Below are positions 7,252-13,918 of a stretch of 15,316 nucleotides of DNA, piece by piece. The translations under genes were made by a program, and so were the position numbers. Source of the stretch: Pusillimonas sp035515275. GTDB lineage: Bacteria > Pseudomonadota > Gammaproteobacteria > Burkholderiales > Burkholderiaceae_B. Below the pieces are notes generated by a model. The model did not search any database and was not told where the DNA came from. It saw only the letters and a list, made by a program, of their open reading frames with translations. Location: NCBI RefSeq assembly GCF_035515275.1, contig NZ_DATJBQ010000095.1, positions 1-15,316 on the forward strand, given 5' to 3'. Each line of letters opens with the position of its first letter. Position 1 is the first letter of the stretch.

Positions 7252-8805
7252 TCAGTGGGTTTCTTGCTGACGAAGGCGGAAACGCTGGATTTTGCCGGTG
7301 GCGGTCTTGGGCAGTTCGTCTACAAAATGGATGGTGCGCGGATACTTGAACGGCGCAAGCTGGCCTTTGACGAAAGCCTGAAGCTCTTGCTCAATGGCTT
7401 CGCAGGCGCTGTTGCCCGAGCGCAGCACCACGTAGGCGGTGGTCTTGATCAGGCCCTGGCTGTCGCAGGTGCCGATAACGGCCGCTTCGAGCACGGCGGT
7501 GTGCTGGATAAGAATGTTCTCGACTTCAATGGGCGAAACATACTGGCCGCTGACTTTGATCATGTCGTCGCTGCGCCCTGAATACGTGTAGTAGCCGTCT
7601 TCGTCGCAAACGTATTTGTCGCCGCTTTTGGTCCAGTCCCCCAGAAAGGTGGAACAAGTGCGCTTGCGGTCGTTCCAGTACATGACGGCCGCGCTCGGCC
7701 CCTTGATGTAAAGGTCGCCGATGCTGCCGCACGGTACAGGGTGGCCTTCGTCGTCGCGAAGCTCGACCTCGTAACCCGGAACCGGCTTGCCGGTTGTGCC
7801 GTAGCGCAGGTCGTTCTCGCGATTCGACAAGAAGATATGCAGCATTTCGGTTGAGCCGATGCCGTCAAGGATGCGGCAGCCGAACTGACGGGTGAAGCGC
7901 TCGCCGATATCGCGCGGAAGCGCCTCGCCGGCCGACGCGCAAATGCGCATGGAGACCTGGTCTTTGGTGGGCATGGCGTCGTAGGCCAACATGCTGGCGT
8001 ACAAGGTGGGCACACCGCAAAAGACGGTGGGCTGGTGCTCGACCAGGCGCTTGTACACGGCAGCAGGGGTGGGGCGTTCGTCCATCAGCACCACGGTTGC
8101 GCCGACGGAGAGCGGGAAGGTCAGCCCGTTGCCCAGGCCATACGCAAAGAACAGCTTGGCCGCCGAAAATACGATGTCGTCTTCGCGCACGCCCAGTATG
8201 GGCTTGCCGTAAAGCTCGGCGGTGTACCAGAGGTTGGCATGGCAATGAACCACGCCCTTGGGCTGGCCGGTCGAACCCGACGAATACAACCAGAAAGCGA
8301 TTTCGTCAGACTTGGTTCTTATAGGCGGAACGGCGGCGGCCTGGCTCAGGCGGGTTTCGAGTTCTATATGGTCGGCCGCCAGGGGGCCTTCGGGGCGCGA
8401 CACCACAACATGCTTGACCTCGTGGCTGGCGGTGGCAAGCGCTTCCTGGATGGTGGACACCAACGGGCCGGACACAAACACGCCCTGGCAACGGCTGTGT
8501 TCCATCATGTAGGCGTAGTCGGCAGCCGGCAGCAGGGTGTTTACAGCAACCGGCACCACGCCCGCATGCAGCGCGCCCAGAAATACCACCGGCCAGTCGT
8601 TGGTGTCGTGCATGGAAAGCAGTATGCGTTCTTCGCGGCGGATGCCCAGTTCGTGCAGCAAGCCCGCAAACTTGGCAATGCGTTTCGCCATGTCGCCATA
8701 CGACAGGGTGCCCTGGCTGTCGATATAGGCGGTTTTGTCGGCACGGCCGGCGTTGGTTTCGACAATATATTGGGCGAAATTAAGTTCTGCAGGGCAGGCT
8801 TGCAT
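7252..8805 (-). CDS. bclA: Benzoate-CoA ligase (EC 6.2.1.25)
   Basis: An adenylate-forming (ANL superfamily) enzyme that activates benzoate with ATP and CoA to benzoyl-CoA, the entry step of the box pathway. The 517-residue protein has the P-loop YSSGSTGQPKG (174-184), the A5-type motif DGIGSTEMLHIFLSN (314-328), the hinge YSGRSDDMIKVSG (408-420) and catalytic Lys505 in TATGKIQR. The GSTEMLHIFLSN segment is typical of benzoate- and aminobenzoate-CoA ligases rather than general acyl-CoA synthetases. ATG at 8805 has GGAGA about seven bases upstream. It follows boxD after 113 bp in which I see no convincing promoter. Substrate range (hydroxy-, amino- or fluorobenzoates) cannot be judged from sequence. 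Confidence 0.93.
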   Translation of the reverse strand: MQACPAELNFAQYIVETNAGRADKTAYIDSQGTLSYGDMAKRIAKFAGLLHELGIRREERILLSMHDTNDWPVVFLGALHAGVVPVAVNTLLPAADYAYMMEHSRCQGVFVSGPLVSTIQEALATASHEVKHVVVSRPEGPLAADHIELETRLSQAAAVPPIRTKSDEIAFWLYSSGSTGQPKGVVHCHANLWYTAELYGKPILGVREDDIVFSAAKLFFAYGLGNGLTFPLSVGATVVLMDERPTPAAVYKRLVEHQPTVFCGVPTLYASMLAYDAMPTKDQVSMRICASAGEALPRDIGERFTRQFGCRILDGIGSTEMLHIFLSNRENDLRYGTTGKPVPGYEVELRDDEGHPVPCGSIGDLYIKGPSAAVMYWNDRKRTCSTFLGDWTKSGDKYVCDEDGYYTYSGRSDDMIKVSGQYVSPIEVENILIQHTAVLEAAVIGTCDSQGLIKTTAYVVLRSGNSACEAIEQELQAFVKGQLAPFKYPRTIHFVDELPKTATGKIQRFRLRQQETH

Positions 8806-8918
8806 CAGGGTCTCCAGATGGTGCGTCGGTGCTGCGAGCGGTACGTGCGCTTCTTGTGTAGTGCCTAGTACTGCTTGTTGCTATGTATGAACAGGTTGCC
8901 GGCGTGGGGTTGTACGTG

Positions 8919-10457
8919 TTAAAGCGTTGCCAGGCGTGCAAGCACGTCGGGTGAGGCCTGGACTGCTGCCAGACGGTGATAAAAAGCCAGTGCGCGCAGG
9001 CCGCCAAGCTCTTGGCCGCCGCCGGCGCGTCCGGGGCCGCCGTGGTTGGACTGGGGCATGGCATTGCCATGACCGGTCTGCACTTTGGCCACTTCGCTAT
9101 TGATAATATGCACCCGGCCATGGCTTTCGGCCAGGTTCAGGGCGGCCAGCGCCAGAAAATCGGCATCTTCGCCATAGACCGAGGCCACCAGCGAACCCAT
9201 GCCGCGTCGCGCCAATGCGAACGCATGTTCGGCGTCGCGGTAAGGCATGAGGGTGGCGACAGGGCCGAAAACCTCGGTCTCGTGAACCAGGTCGAGATTG
9301 TCGGGGTCGGGCGCGCCGAACAACATGGGTGCCACGCAAGCATGGTCAGGGGCGTCGGCAAGTACCGTGCTTTGGCTGCGACCGTCGAAAATAACGTCGC
9401 AGTGCTGGGCCAGCAGCTCGATGCCGGCCTTGACGGCTTCGGCTTGCGAAGCGCTGACCAGGCTGCCCATGCGCACCGATTCGTTGCGCGGGTCGCCTAC
9501 AGTGATGGATTGCAGTTTGTCGGCAATGGCCTTGGCTACGGTGTCGTAGCTGGCCTGGGGTACCAGAATGCGGCGGATCGCCGTACATTTCTGGCCCGAC
9601 TTAATGGTAAGTTCGCGTACCACCTCGCGCACCAGCAGGTCGGTACCGGTGGCGTCAGGGTCAAGAAGGGCACAGTTGACGCTGTCGGTCTCGGCATTGA
9701 AACGCACCCCGTCGTGCTGGATGCGCGGATGCTGTCTTAGCGTGGCGGCGGTCTCGGCCGAACCGGTGAACGACACCAGGTCCAGGCCGTTCAGGGCGTC
9801 GATAAGGCCGTCGGGACGGCCGCAGACAATGTTCAGGCTGCCTTCGGGCAGTATGCCGGCCTCGACAACGTCTTTGACCATTTCGTGAGTAAGCCAGGCG
9901 GTCGCCGTGGCCGGCTTGACCATGACGGCCACGCCTGAAAGCAAGGCCGGAGCGGCCTTTTCCCACAGGCCCCAGGCGGGGAAGTTGAAGGCGTTGATCA
10001 ACAGCGCCACGCCGTGCGAGGGAACCTCGACGTGCTGGGTGGCAAAGGCATTTTCTTTGGCCAGCGGATCGGCGTTGCCTTCCAGGTGCAGTTTGCCGTC
10101 TTGAAGTTTGGCGCCCAGCTTGGCGTAGTACGAAAGCGTGTAGATGCTGCCGTCCACGTCAACCGCGGTGTCGTTTTTGACGGTGCCCGAGTTTTGCAGG
10201 GAAATGTCGTAGTACTTGTCGCGATTGGCTTGAAGTACCTGCGCCACTTGGGCGAGCAGGCCCGCGCGCTGTGCGTAACTGAGCCTGCGCAAGGCGGTGC
10301 CGCCTTGTTTGCGAGCGAAGTCGTACGCTGCGGCCATGTCAATGCCGTCGGCGCCGGCCGAGGCCAGTGCCGTGCCCAGAACCGGGTCATGCAGGGTTGT
10401 GCCCTTGCCGGCGCCTTCCAGCCATTGGCCCTGAACATAGTTAGCAAGTTTCTTCAT
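8919..10457 (-). CDS. boxD: 3,4-dehydroadipyl-CoA semialdehyde dehydrogenase (EC 1.2.1.77)
   Basis: Aldehyde dehydrogenase of 512 residues from ATG at 10457 that oxidises the ring-cleavage product of BoxC to 3,4-dehydroadipyl-CoA, using NADP+ in characterised homologues. Visible motifs in order are oxyanion Asn158 in NAFNFPAWG, cofactor Lys181 in MVKPATATA, FTGSAETA (230-237), general-base Glu256 in NAETDSVN, nucleophile Cys291 in SGQKCTAIRR, and ETEVFGPV (393-400). NAETDSVN in place of the usual ELGGK-like motif is typical of this branch (BoxD/PaaZ-N-terminal-like). The frame runs 66 codons further upstream, but that part overlaps the DUF4863 gene and lacks family character. The chosen start has a poor ribosome-binding site. 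It lies 85 bp after the DUF4863 gene. Confidence 0.93.
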   Translation of the reverse strand: MKKLANYVQGQWLEGAGKGTTLHDPVLGTALASAGADGIDMAAAYDFARKQGGTALRRLSYAQRAGLLAQVAQVLQANRDKYYDISLQNSGTVKNDTAVDVDGSIYTLSYYAKLGAKLQDGKLHLEGNADPLAKENAFATQHVEVPSHGVALLINAFNFPAWGLWEKAAPALLSGVAVMVKPATATAWLTHEMVKDVVEAGILPEGSLNIVCGRPDGLIDALNGLDLVSFTGSAETAATLRQHPRIQHDGVRFNAETDSVNCALLDPDATGTDLLVREVVRELTIKSGQKCTAIRRILVPQASYDTVAKAIADKLQSITVGDPRNESVRMGSLVSASQAEAVKAGIELLAQHCDVIFDGRSQSTVLADAPDHACVAPMLFGAPDPDNLDLVHETEVFGPVATLMPYRDAEHAFALARRGMGSLVASVYGEDADFLALAALNLAESHGRVHIINSEVAKVQTGHGNAMPQSNHGGPGRAGGGQELGGLRALAFYHRLAAVQASPDVLARLATL

Positions 10458-10542
10458 AGGTATGTCGTTTCTGTGGAAATCGGGGCGAACAGATTCCGCC
10501 GGAAAAGACGGCTGGCAATAATGCGGCCGTCGCGTACTGCGA

Positions 10543-11013
10543 TTACTGCCTGGTGAACTCGATCTTGCCTTCCGGCAAGAGGTAGAGCACCAGGGCGCGC
10601 CCTTGCGTAACAGTAGGGCTGTGGGCGCTGTCGGGGCCGTACACCAGCCATCCACGAGAATGGCCGTCGAAACGGGCGTCGTCGGAAATGGGCATGATCA
10701 GATCGATCTCGCCATTGGGATGCCGGTGATGCGGGCCTGCGATGTCTTCCATGTCGACCACGTCGACGGAATAGTTATTGAGTTCTGCGGCGGGCTTGAT
10801 GACGCGTCCGTATCGCACGCCGCCGCCCTCGTACTGGCACATCCAGCCGTCTTGCGCCGCTTTTCTACAGGTTTCGACAATGCTTTGGCACAGTTCGCCG
10901 TCGTACGGGAACTGTTGATTGAGTTTTTGCTGAAGGTCTTTGTCGAGGGGCTGGGCGCCGATAAAATCTGTTACCTGGCGGACGAGCCCCTGGAATGTCT
11001 CGATGTTGCTCAT
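10543..11013 (-). CDS. DUF4863/PnbB-like cupin-type protein, function in pathway unknown
   Basis: A 156-residue cytoplasmic protein, first in the minus-strand operon. The ATG at 11013 has AGAAGGA six bases upstream. Residues 95-102 (HHRHPNGE) fit the first cupin metal-binding motif HxH-x3-E, and His131 in GPDSAHSP could be the fourth ligand, so a metal-binding beta-barrel is likely. The overall pattern (GGGVRYGR, VVDMEDIAGPHHRHP, GWLVYGPDSAHSPTV) recalls the DUF4863 family, which includes the 4-hydroxylaminobenzoate lyase PnbB. That family call is from memory, not a search. The known box pathway has no step assigned to it. It might act on a substituted benzoate, protect against a reactive epoxide intermediate, or be a sensor or binding protein; all of these are speculative. 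Confidence 0.7.
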   Translation of the reverse strand: MSNIETFQGLVRQVTDFIGAQPLDKDLQQKLNQQFPYDGELCQSIVETCRKAAQDGWMCQYEGGGVRYGRVIKPAAELNNYSVDVVDMEDIAGPHHRHPNGEIDLIMPISDDARFDGHSRGWLVYGPDSAHSPTVTQGRALVLYLLPEGKIEFTRQ

Positions 11014-11093
11014 GTTGGGTCCTTCTAGAATCGGATTGCTTGCGTGGTGAGGCTCGCAATAGAGTGCCGTCCGATATGCTTGCCAGGGTGAAA

Positions 11094-11120
11094 ATTATGC
11101 CTTTTCTTCTCGGCTGTCAA
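11094..11120 (-). promoter_or_regulatory. Candidate sigma70 promoter of the minus-strand box/liv operon
   Basis: Read on the minus strand, a perfect TTGACA (11120-11115) is followed after 15 bases by CATAAT (11099-11094, 5 of 6 to consensus). The 15-base spacer is shorter than the preferred 16-18, so the promoter may be weak unaided. Transcription would start near 11087, giving a leader of about 74 bases before the DUF4863 start. The -35 overlaps the TGCA-type box on the boxR promoter. Confidence 0.5.
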
Positions 11121-11130
11121 GCACTATAAT
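11102..11130 (+). promoter_or_regulatory. Candidate boxR promoter
   Basis: A perfect -10 TATAAT lies at 11125-11130. At 17-base spacing the -35 would be TTTTCT (11102-11107), only 3 of 6 to consensus. The expected start is near 11137, about 26 bases before the boxR GTG. The last T of the -10 is also the first base of a TGCA element, the same geometry as at the boxC promoter. Confidence 0.55.
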
Positions 11131-11135
11131 GCATA
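11120..11135. promoter_or_regulatory. Degenerate TGCA-N6-TGCA box over the boxR -10 (putative BoxR operator)
   Basis: AGCACTATAATGCATA matches the box at 12150-12165 in 12 of 16 positions and keeps the N6 spacing between tetramers (AGCA, then TGCA). It covers the boxR -10 and touches the -35 of the divergent candidate promoter. Binding by BoxR here would give autoregulation and control of the catabolic operon together. This is inferred from the match alone. Confidence 0.5.
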
Positions 11136-11162
11136 TCGACGGCTTTCTTAGGGTTTATCTGG

Positions 11163-12101
11163 GTGAACAATAAAGCATTAGACAATAAGGCCCCCAGTTC
11201 GGGGGCCAATGCGGAGACAGAGCGTGACCCCTACCTGGTTGCGTTGGGGGAACGTGTACGCCGTTTGCGTGCCAGACGGGGCATGACCCGCAAGGAGCTC
11301 GCCCGCGCGGCCTCGGTTTCCGAGCGCCACCTGGCCAACCTGGAACGCGGGGTGGGCAACGTGTCCATACTGGTTCTGCAAAGCATTGCAGGTGCATTCA
11401 ACTGCGTGCTGGCCGAGCTGGTGGGCGACATTACGACTTCAACGCCCGAGTGGCTGCTTATTCGCGAGCTGCTTCAGGGCCGGGGCGAACAAGAACTGCA
11501 ACTGGCGCGCCAAACGCTTTCCGAACTATTCGCCGGCCGGGCCGAAACGTCGCCCCATAACCGCATGCGCCAGATTGCATTGGTGGGTTTGCGAGGTGCC
11601 GGGAAATCCACGCTGGGGCGCATGCTGGCGGCCGATATCGGCTATCCTTTTATTGAGCTTAGCAACGAAATCGAACGCGTTGCCGGCTGCGGAATCCTTG
11701 AAATTCACAGCTTGTACGGTGCCACGGCATACCGCCGCTACGAACGCCGCGCGCTCGAAGAAGCGCTTCAGCTTTACCCGGACATGGTGCTTGCCACACC
11801 CGGCGGCCTGGTGTCCGAGCCCTCTACCATGAATCTCATGCTGGCTCATTGCTATAGTGTGTGGGTCAAGGCAACGCCCGAAGACCACATGGAGCGCGTC
11901 ATGGCTCAGGGCGACTTCCGTCCCATGGCCGGCAACAACGAGGCCATGGCCGATCTCAAACGCATTCTCGCCAGCCGCGAGGCTTTTTATTCCAAGGCAG
12001 ATTTCATCTGCTCGACCAGCAACCAGTCTCTTTCTGAATCGTTCAACGACCTGCGCACGCACATCCGCGAAGTCGCGGGCCTGCCCTTGCAGGCGGCCTG
12101 A
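11163..12101 (+). CDS. boxR: BoxR-type transcriptional regulator: XRE HTH domain fused to shikimate-kinase-like domain
   Basis: A 312-residue regulator. Residues about 28-88 are an XRE/Cro-type helix-turn-helix (LGERVRRLRARRGMTRKELARAASVSERHLANLERG). After a linker of about 45 residues comes a shikimate-kinase-like domain (about 137-305) with P-loop GLRGAGKST (142-150). In characterised BoxR/BzdR proteins this domain senses benzoyl-CoA and releases DNA. The substrate-binding aspartates of true shikimate kinases are replaced: the D-T-D-type segment reads FIELSNEIE. The Arg-Glu segment (YRRYERRALEE) and lid-side RxxxY (REAFY) remain, which fits a ligand-binding rather than catalytic fold. The start is GTG with a modest TAGGG nine bases upstream; no in-frame ATG is available nearby. 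It is divergent from the boxD operon and 116 bp ahead of boxC. Confidence 0.93.
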   Translation: MNNKALDNKAPSSGANAETERDPYLVALGERVRRLRARRGMTRKELARAASVSERHLANLERGVGNVSILVLQSIAGAFNCVLAELVGDITTSTPEWLLIRELLQGRGEQELQLARQTLSELFAGRAETSPHNRMRQIALVGLRGAGKSTLGRMLAADIGYPFIELSNEIERVAGCGILEIHSLYGATAYRRYERRALEEALQLYPDMVLATPGGLVSEPSTMNLMLAHCYSVWVKATPEDHMERVMAQGDFRPMAGNNEAMADLKRILASREAFYSKADFICSTSNQSLSESFNDLRTHIREVAGLPLQAA

Positions 12102-12107
12102 AGAGTC

Positions 12108-12125
12108 CATGCATTTTCTTGCATG
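12108..12125. promoter_or_regulatory. TGCA-N6-TGCA box 1 upstream of the boxC promoter (putative BoxR operator)
   Basis: CATGCA (12108-12113) and TGCATG (12120-12125) form a perfect six-base inverted repeat with a six-base spacer, starting seven bases after the boxR stop. TGCATTTTCTTGCATG matches box 2 in 13 of 16 positions and lies exactly 40 bp (about four helical turns) upstream of it. TGCA repeats are reported in the operators of the related regulator BzdR. Assignment to BoxR is inference. Confidence 0.65.
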
Positions 12126-12145
12126 TTTTGATTGACGTCAAAACA
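12124..12145. promoter_or_regulatory. FNR/Anr-like dyad centred on the boxC -35
   Basis: TGTTTTGA (12124-12131) and TCAAAACA (12138-12145) are perfect eight-base inverted arms. The six-base spacer is TTGACG, the -35 hexamer itself. Inside lies TTGAT-N4-GTCAA (12128-12141), 9 of 10 to the FNR/Anr consensus TTGAT-N4-ATCAA. Centred about 32-33 bases before the predicted start, it sits where an FNR-type protein would more likely block than activate. No such regulator is encoded in the window. Confidence 0.5.
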
Positions 12146-12160
12146 CACTTGCATTATTAT
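12132..12160 (+). promoter_or_regulatory. Sigma70-type promoter of boxC-boxB
   Basis: A -35 TTGACG (12132-12137, 5 of 6) is separated by exactly 17 bases from a -10 TATTAT (12155-12160, 5 of 6). The predicted start is near 12167, leaving a leader of about 50 bases before boxC. It is the best promoter match I see in the window. The -10 lies inside TGCA box 2 and the -35 inside the FNR-like dyad, so both could regulate it by occlusion. Confidence 0.75.
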
Positions 12161-12182
12161 GCATGCACCATTTAAACATGCA
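12150..12182. promoter_or_regulatory. TGCA box 2 over the boxC -10 and downstream TGCA dyad (putative BoxR operator)
   Basis: TGCATTATTATGCATG (12150-12165) holds TGCA at 12150 and 12160 and contains the -10 hexamer. It runs into another TGCA at 12164. A further dyad, TGCATG (12160-12165) with CATGCA (12177-12182) across 11 bases, extends over the predicted start site. With box 1 this makes six TGCA tetramers between 12110 and 12182. Repressor binding here would block RNA polymerase directly. Confidence 0.6.
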
Positions 12183-12217
12183 CTATTGTTCGGGCTTCAA
12201 AAAACTAGGAGATATCG

Positions 12218-13894
12218 ATGAATCAAGTCGCCAACCCAGCGGTCGAGCAAGCAGCGAGCAGCCGCGTCGACTTCCGTACAGACCCCAGCCAATACAAGCA
12301 CTGGAGGCTTTCCTTTGACGGCCAGGTCGCTACCTTGGCCATGGACGTCGCCGAAGACGGCGGCCTGCGTCCCGGCTATAAGCTCAAGCTCAACTCGTAT
12401 GACCTGGGTGTCGATATCGAACTGCACGACGCACTGCAGCGCATCCGTTTCGAGCACCCCGAAGTGCGCACTGTCGTGGTTACCAGCGATAAAGACCGCA
12501 TTTTCTGCTCGGGCGCCAATATTTTCATGCTGGGTTTGTCCTCCCATGCCTGGAAGGTCAACTTCTGCAAGTTCACCAACGAAACGCGTAACGGCATCGA
12601 AGACTCCAGCCGCCATAGCGGCCTTAAGTTCGTCGCTGCCTTGAACGGCGCATGTGCCGGCGGCGGCTACGAGCTGGCCCTGGCTTGCGACGAGATCCTG
12701 CTTATCGACGACCGCTCGTCGGCAGTGTCGCTGCCCGAAGTGCCGCTGCTGGGTGTGTTGCCCGGTACAGGCGGCCTGACCCGCGTGACCGACAAGCGCA
12801 AAGTGCGTCACGACCGCGCCGACATTTTCTGCACCCTGGTCGAAGGCGTGCGCGGCGACCGTGCCAAAGAATGGCGTCTGGTCGACGACGTGATCAAGCC
12901 GGCCCAGTTTGCCGAAGGCGTGCAAAAACGCGCTGAGGAACTGGCCGCCGGCAGCGACCGTCCCGCAGACGGCAAAGGCGTAGTCCTTACTCCTGTGCAG
13001 CGTACCGACTCCGAGAACGGCCTGTCGTACAAATATGTCGACGTTCAAATCGATCGCCAGAAGCGCATTGCCAACCTGGTAGTACGCGGCCCCGAGCAAG
13101 TCGCCGATAGCCTTGACGCCATTCTGGCCGAAGGCGTGGCCTGGTGGCCCCTGCAAATGGCTCGCGAGCTTGACGACGCCATTCTGCAACTGCGTACCAA
13201 CGAGCTCGACATCGGCACCTGGGTCATTCGCACCCAGGGCGACGCCGCCAAAGTGCTCCAGGCCGATGCTACGCTCGAAAAATTTGCCGACAACTGGTTT
13301 GTTCGCGAAACCCGCGGCATGCTGCGCCGCACGCTGGCTCGCCTTGATGTCACCTCGCGTTCGCTGTTTGCCCTGATCGAGCCTGGTTCCTGCTTTGTCG
13401 GCACCCTGCTTGAGCTGGCCCTGGCTTGCGATCGCAGCTACATGCTCGATGATCCCGATCAGCCCGTCGAAATCGCCGTCAATGGCTTGAACCTGGGCGT
13501 TTACCCCATGGTCAACGGCCAAAGTCGTATCGCTCGCCGCTTCTACGAAGAAGAGCCTGCCATCGGCGCCGTGTCGGCCACGATCGGCAAGCGTATCGAC
13601 GCAGCCCAAGCCGAAGAGCTGGGCCTGGTTACCTACGCGCTCGACAGCCTCGACTGGGACGACGAGATCCGCATCGCCCTCGAAGAACGCAGCGCTTTGT
13701 CGCCCGATTCGCTTACCGGCCTTGAGGCCAACCTGCGTTTCAATAGCGTTGAAAGCATGGAAACCCGTATTTTCGGTCGTCTGTCTGCATGGCAGAACTG
13801 GATTTTCTATCGACCCAACGCCTCGGGCGAGAAGGGCGCCCTCAAGTTGTACGGCAAGGGTGAAAAAGCCAACTTTGATTGGAACCGCGTGTAA
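12218..13894 (+). CDS. boxC: Benzoyl-CoA-dihydrodiol lyase (2,3-epoxybenzoyl-CoA ring-opening, EC 4.1.2.44)
   Basis: A crotonase-superfamily enzyme that hydrolytically opens 2,3-epoxybenzoyl-CoA, giving 3,4-dehydroadipyl-CoA semialdehyde and formate. The 558-residue length matches known BoxC proteins, about twice a normal crotonase. The N-terminal half has the CoA and oxyanion motifs FCSGANIFMLG (96-106), NGACAGGGYELALACD (143-158) and LPEVPLLGVLPGTGG (172-186). The C-terminal half repeats a degenerate version (EPGSCFVGTLLELALACDRSYM) before a BoxC-type tail. ATG at 12218 has AGGAG six bases upstream. The promoter and putative BoxR sites lie in the 116 bp before it. It is 24 bp ahead of boxB and surely cotranscribed. 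Confidence 0.96.
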   Translation: MNQVANPAVEQAASSRVDFRTDPSQYKHWRLSFDGQVATLAMDVAEDGGLRPGYKLKLNSYDLGVDIELHDALQRIRFEHPEVRTVVVTSDKDRIFCSGANIFMLGLSSHAWKVNFCKFTNETRNGIEDSSRHSGLKFVAALNGACAGGGYELALACDEILLIDDRSSAVSLPEVPLLGVLPGTGGLTRVTDKRKVRHDRADIFCTLVEGVRGDRAKEWRLVDDVIKPAQFAEGVQKRAEELAAGSDRPADGKGVVLTPVQRTDSENGLSYKYVDVQIDRQKRIANLVVRGPEQVADSLDAILAEGVAWWPLQMARELDDAILQLRTNELDIGTWVIRTQGDAAKVLQADATLEKFADNWFVRETRGMLRRTLARLDVTSRSLFALIEPGSCFVGTLLELALACDRSYMLDDPDQPVEIAVNGLNLGVYPMVNGQSRIARRFYEEEPAIGAVSATIGKRIDAAQAEELGLVTYALDSLDWDDEIRIALEERSALSPDSLTGLEANLRFNSVESMETRIFGRLSAWQNWIFYRPNASGEKGALKLYGKGEKANFDWNRV

Positions 13895-13918
13895 GCGCAC
13901 GAATTAAGGAGCATATAC

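Larger units (their letters stand above)
11066..11143. repeat. Inverted repeat bracketing the divergent promoter region
   Basis: GCCGTCCGATATGC (11066-11079) is the reverse complement of GCATATCGACGGC (11131-11143) apart from one inserted C. The arms are 51 bp apart and flank the candidate promoters of both divergent operons. The right arm starts at the last base pairs of the boxR -10 region and contains part of a TGCA element. The arrangement fits a paired operator that could loop, but a chance repeat cannot be excluded by eye. Confidence 0.65.

Noticed and set aside
8806..8918. Possible separate promoter for bclA in the 113-bp gap after boxD.
   Set aside because: I found no hexamer pair at acceptable spacing and no TGCA-N6-TGCA box. 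A repeated CACGTAC on the minus strand is too short to interpret.
10458..10655. Upstream in-frame extension of boxD by 66 codons.
   Set aside because: The extra residues overlap the DUF4863 gene and lack family similarity. Known BoxD length and the MKKLANYVQGQW opening fit the start at 10457.
12197..13900. 567-codon open frame antisense to the whole of boxC, and a 328-codon one antisense to boxB (13922-14908).
   Set aside because: They mirror strongly biased GC-rich coding sequence. The translations are low-information and resemble no family I know, while boxC and boxB are unmistakable on the other strand.
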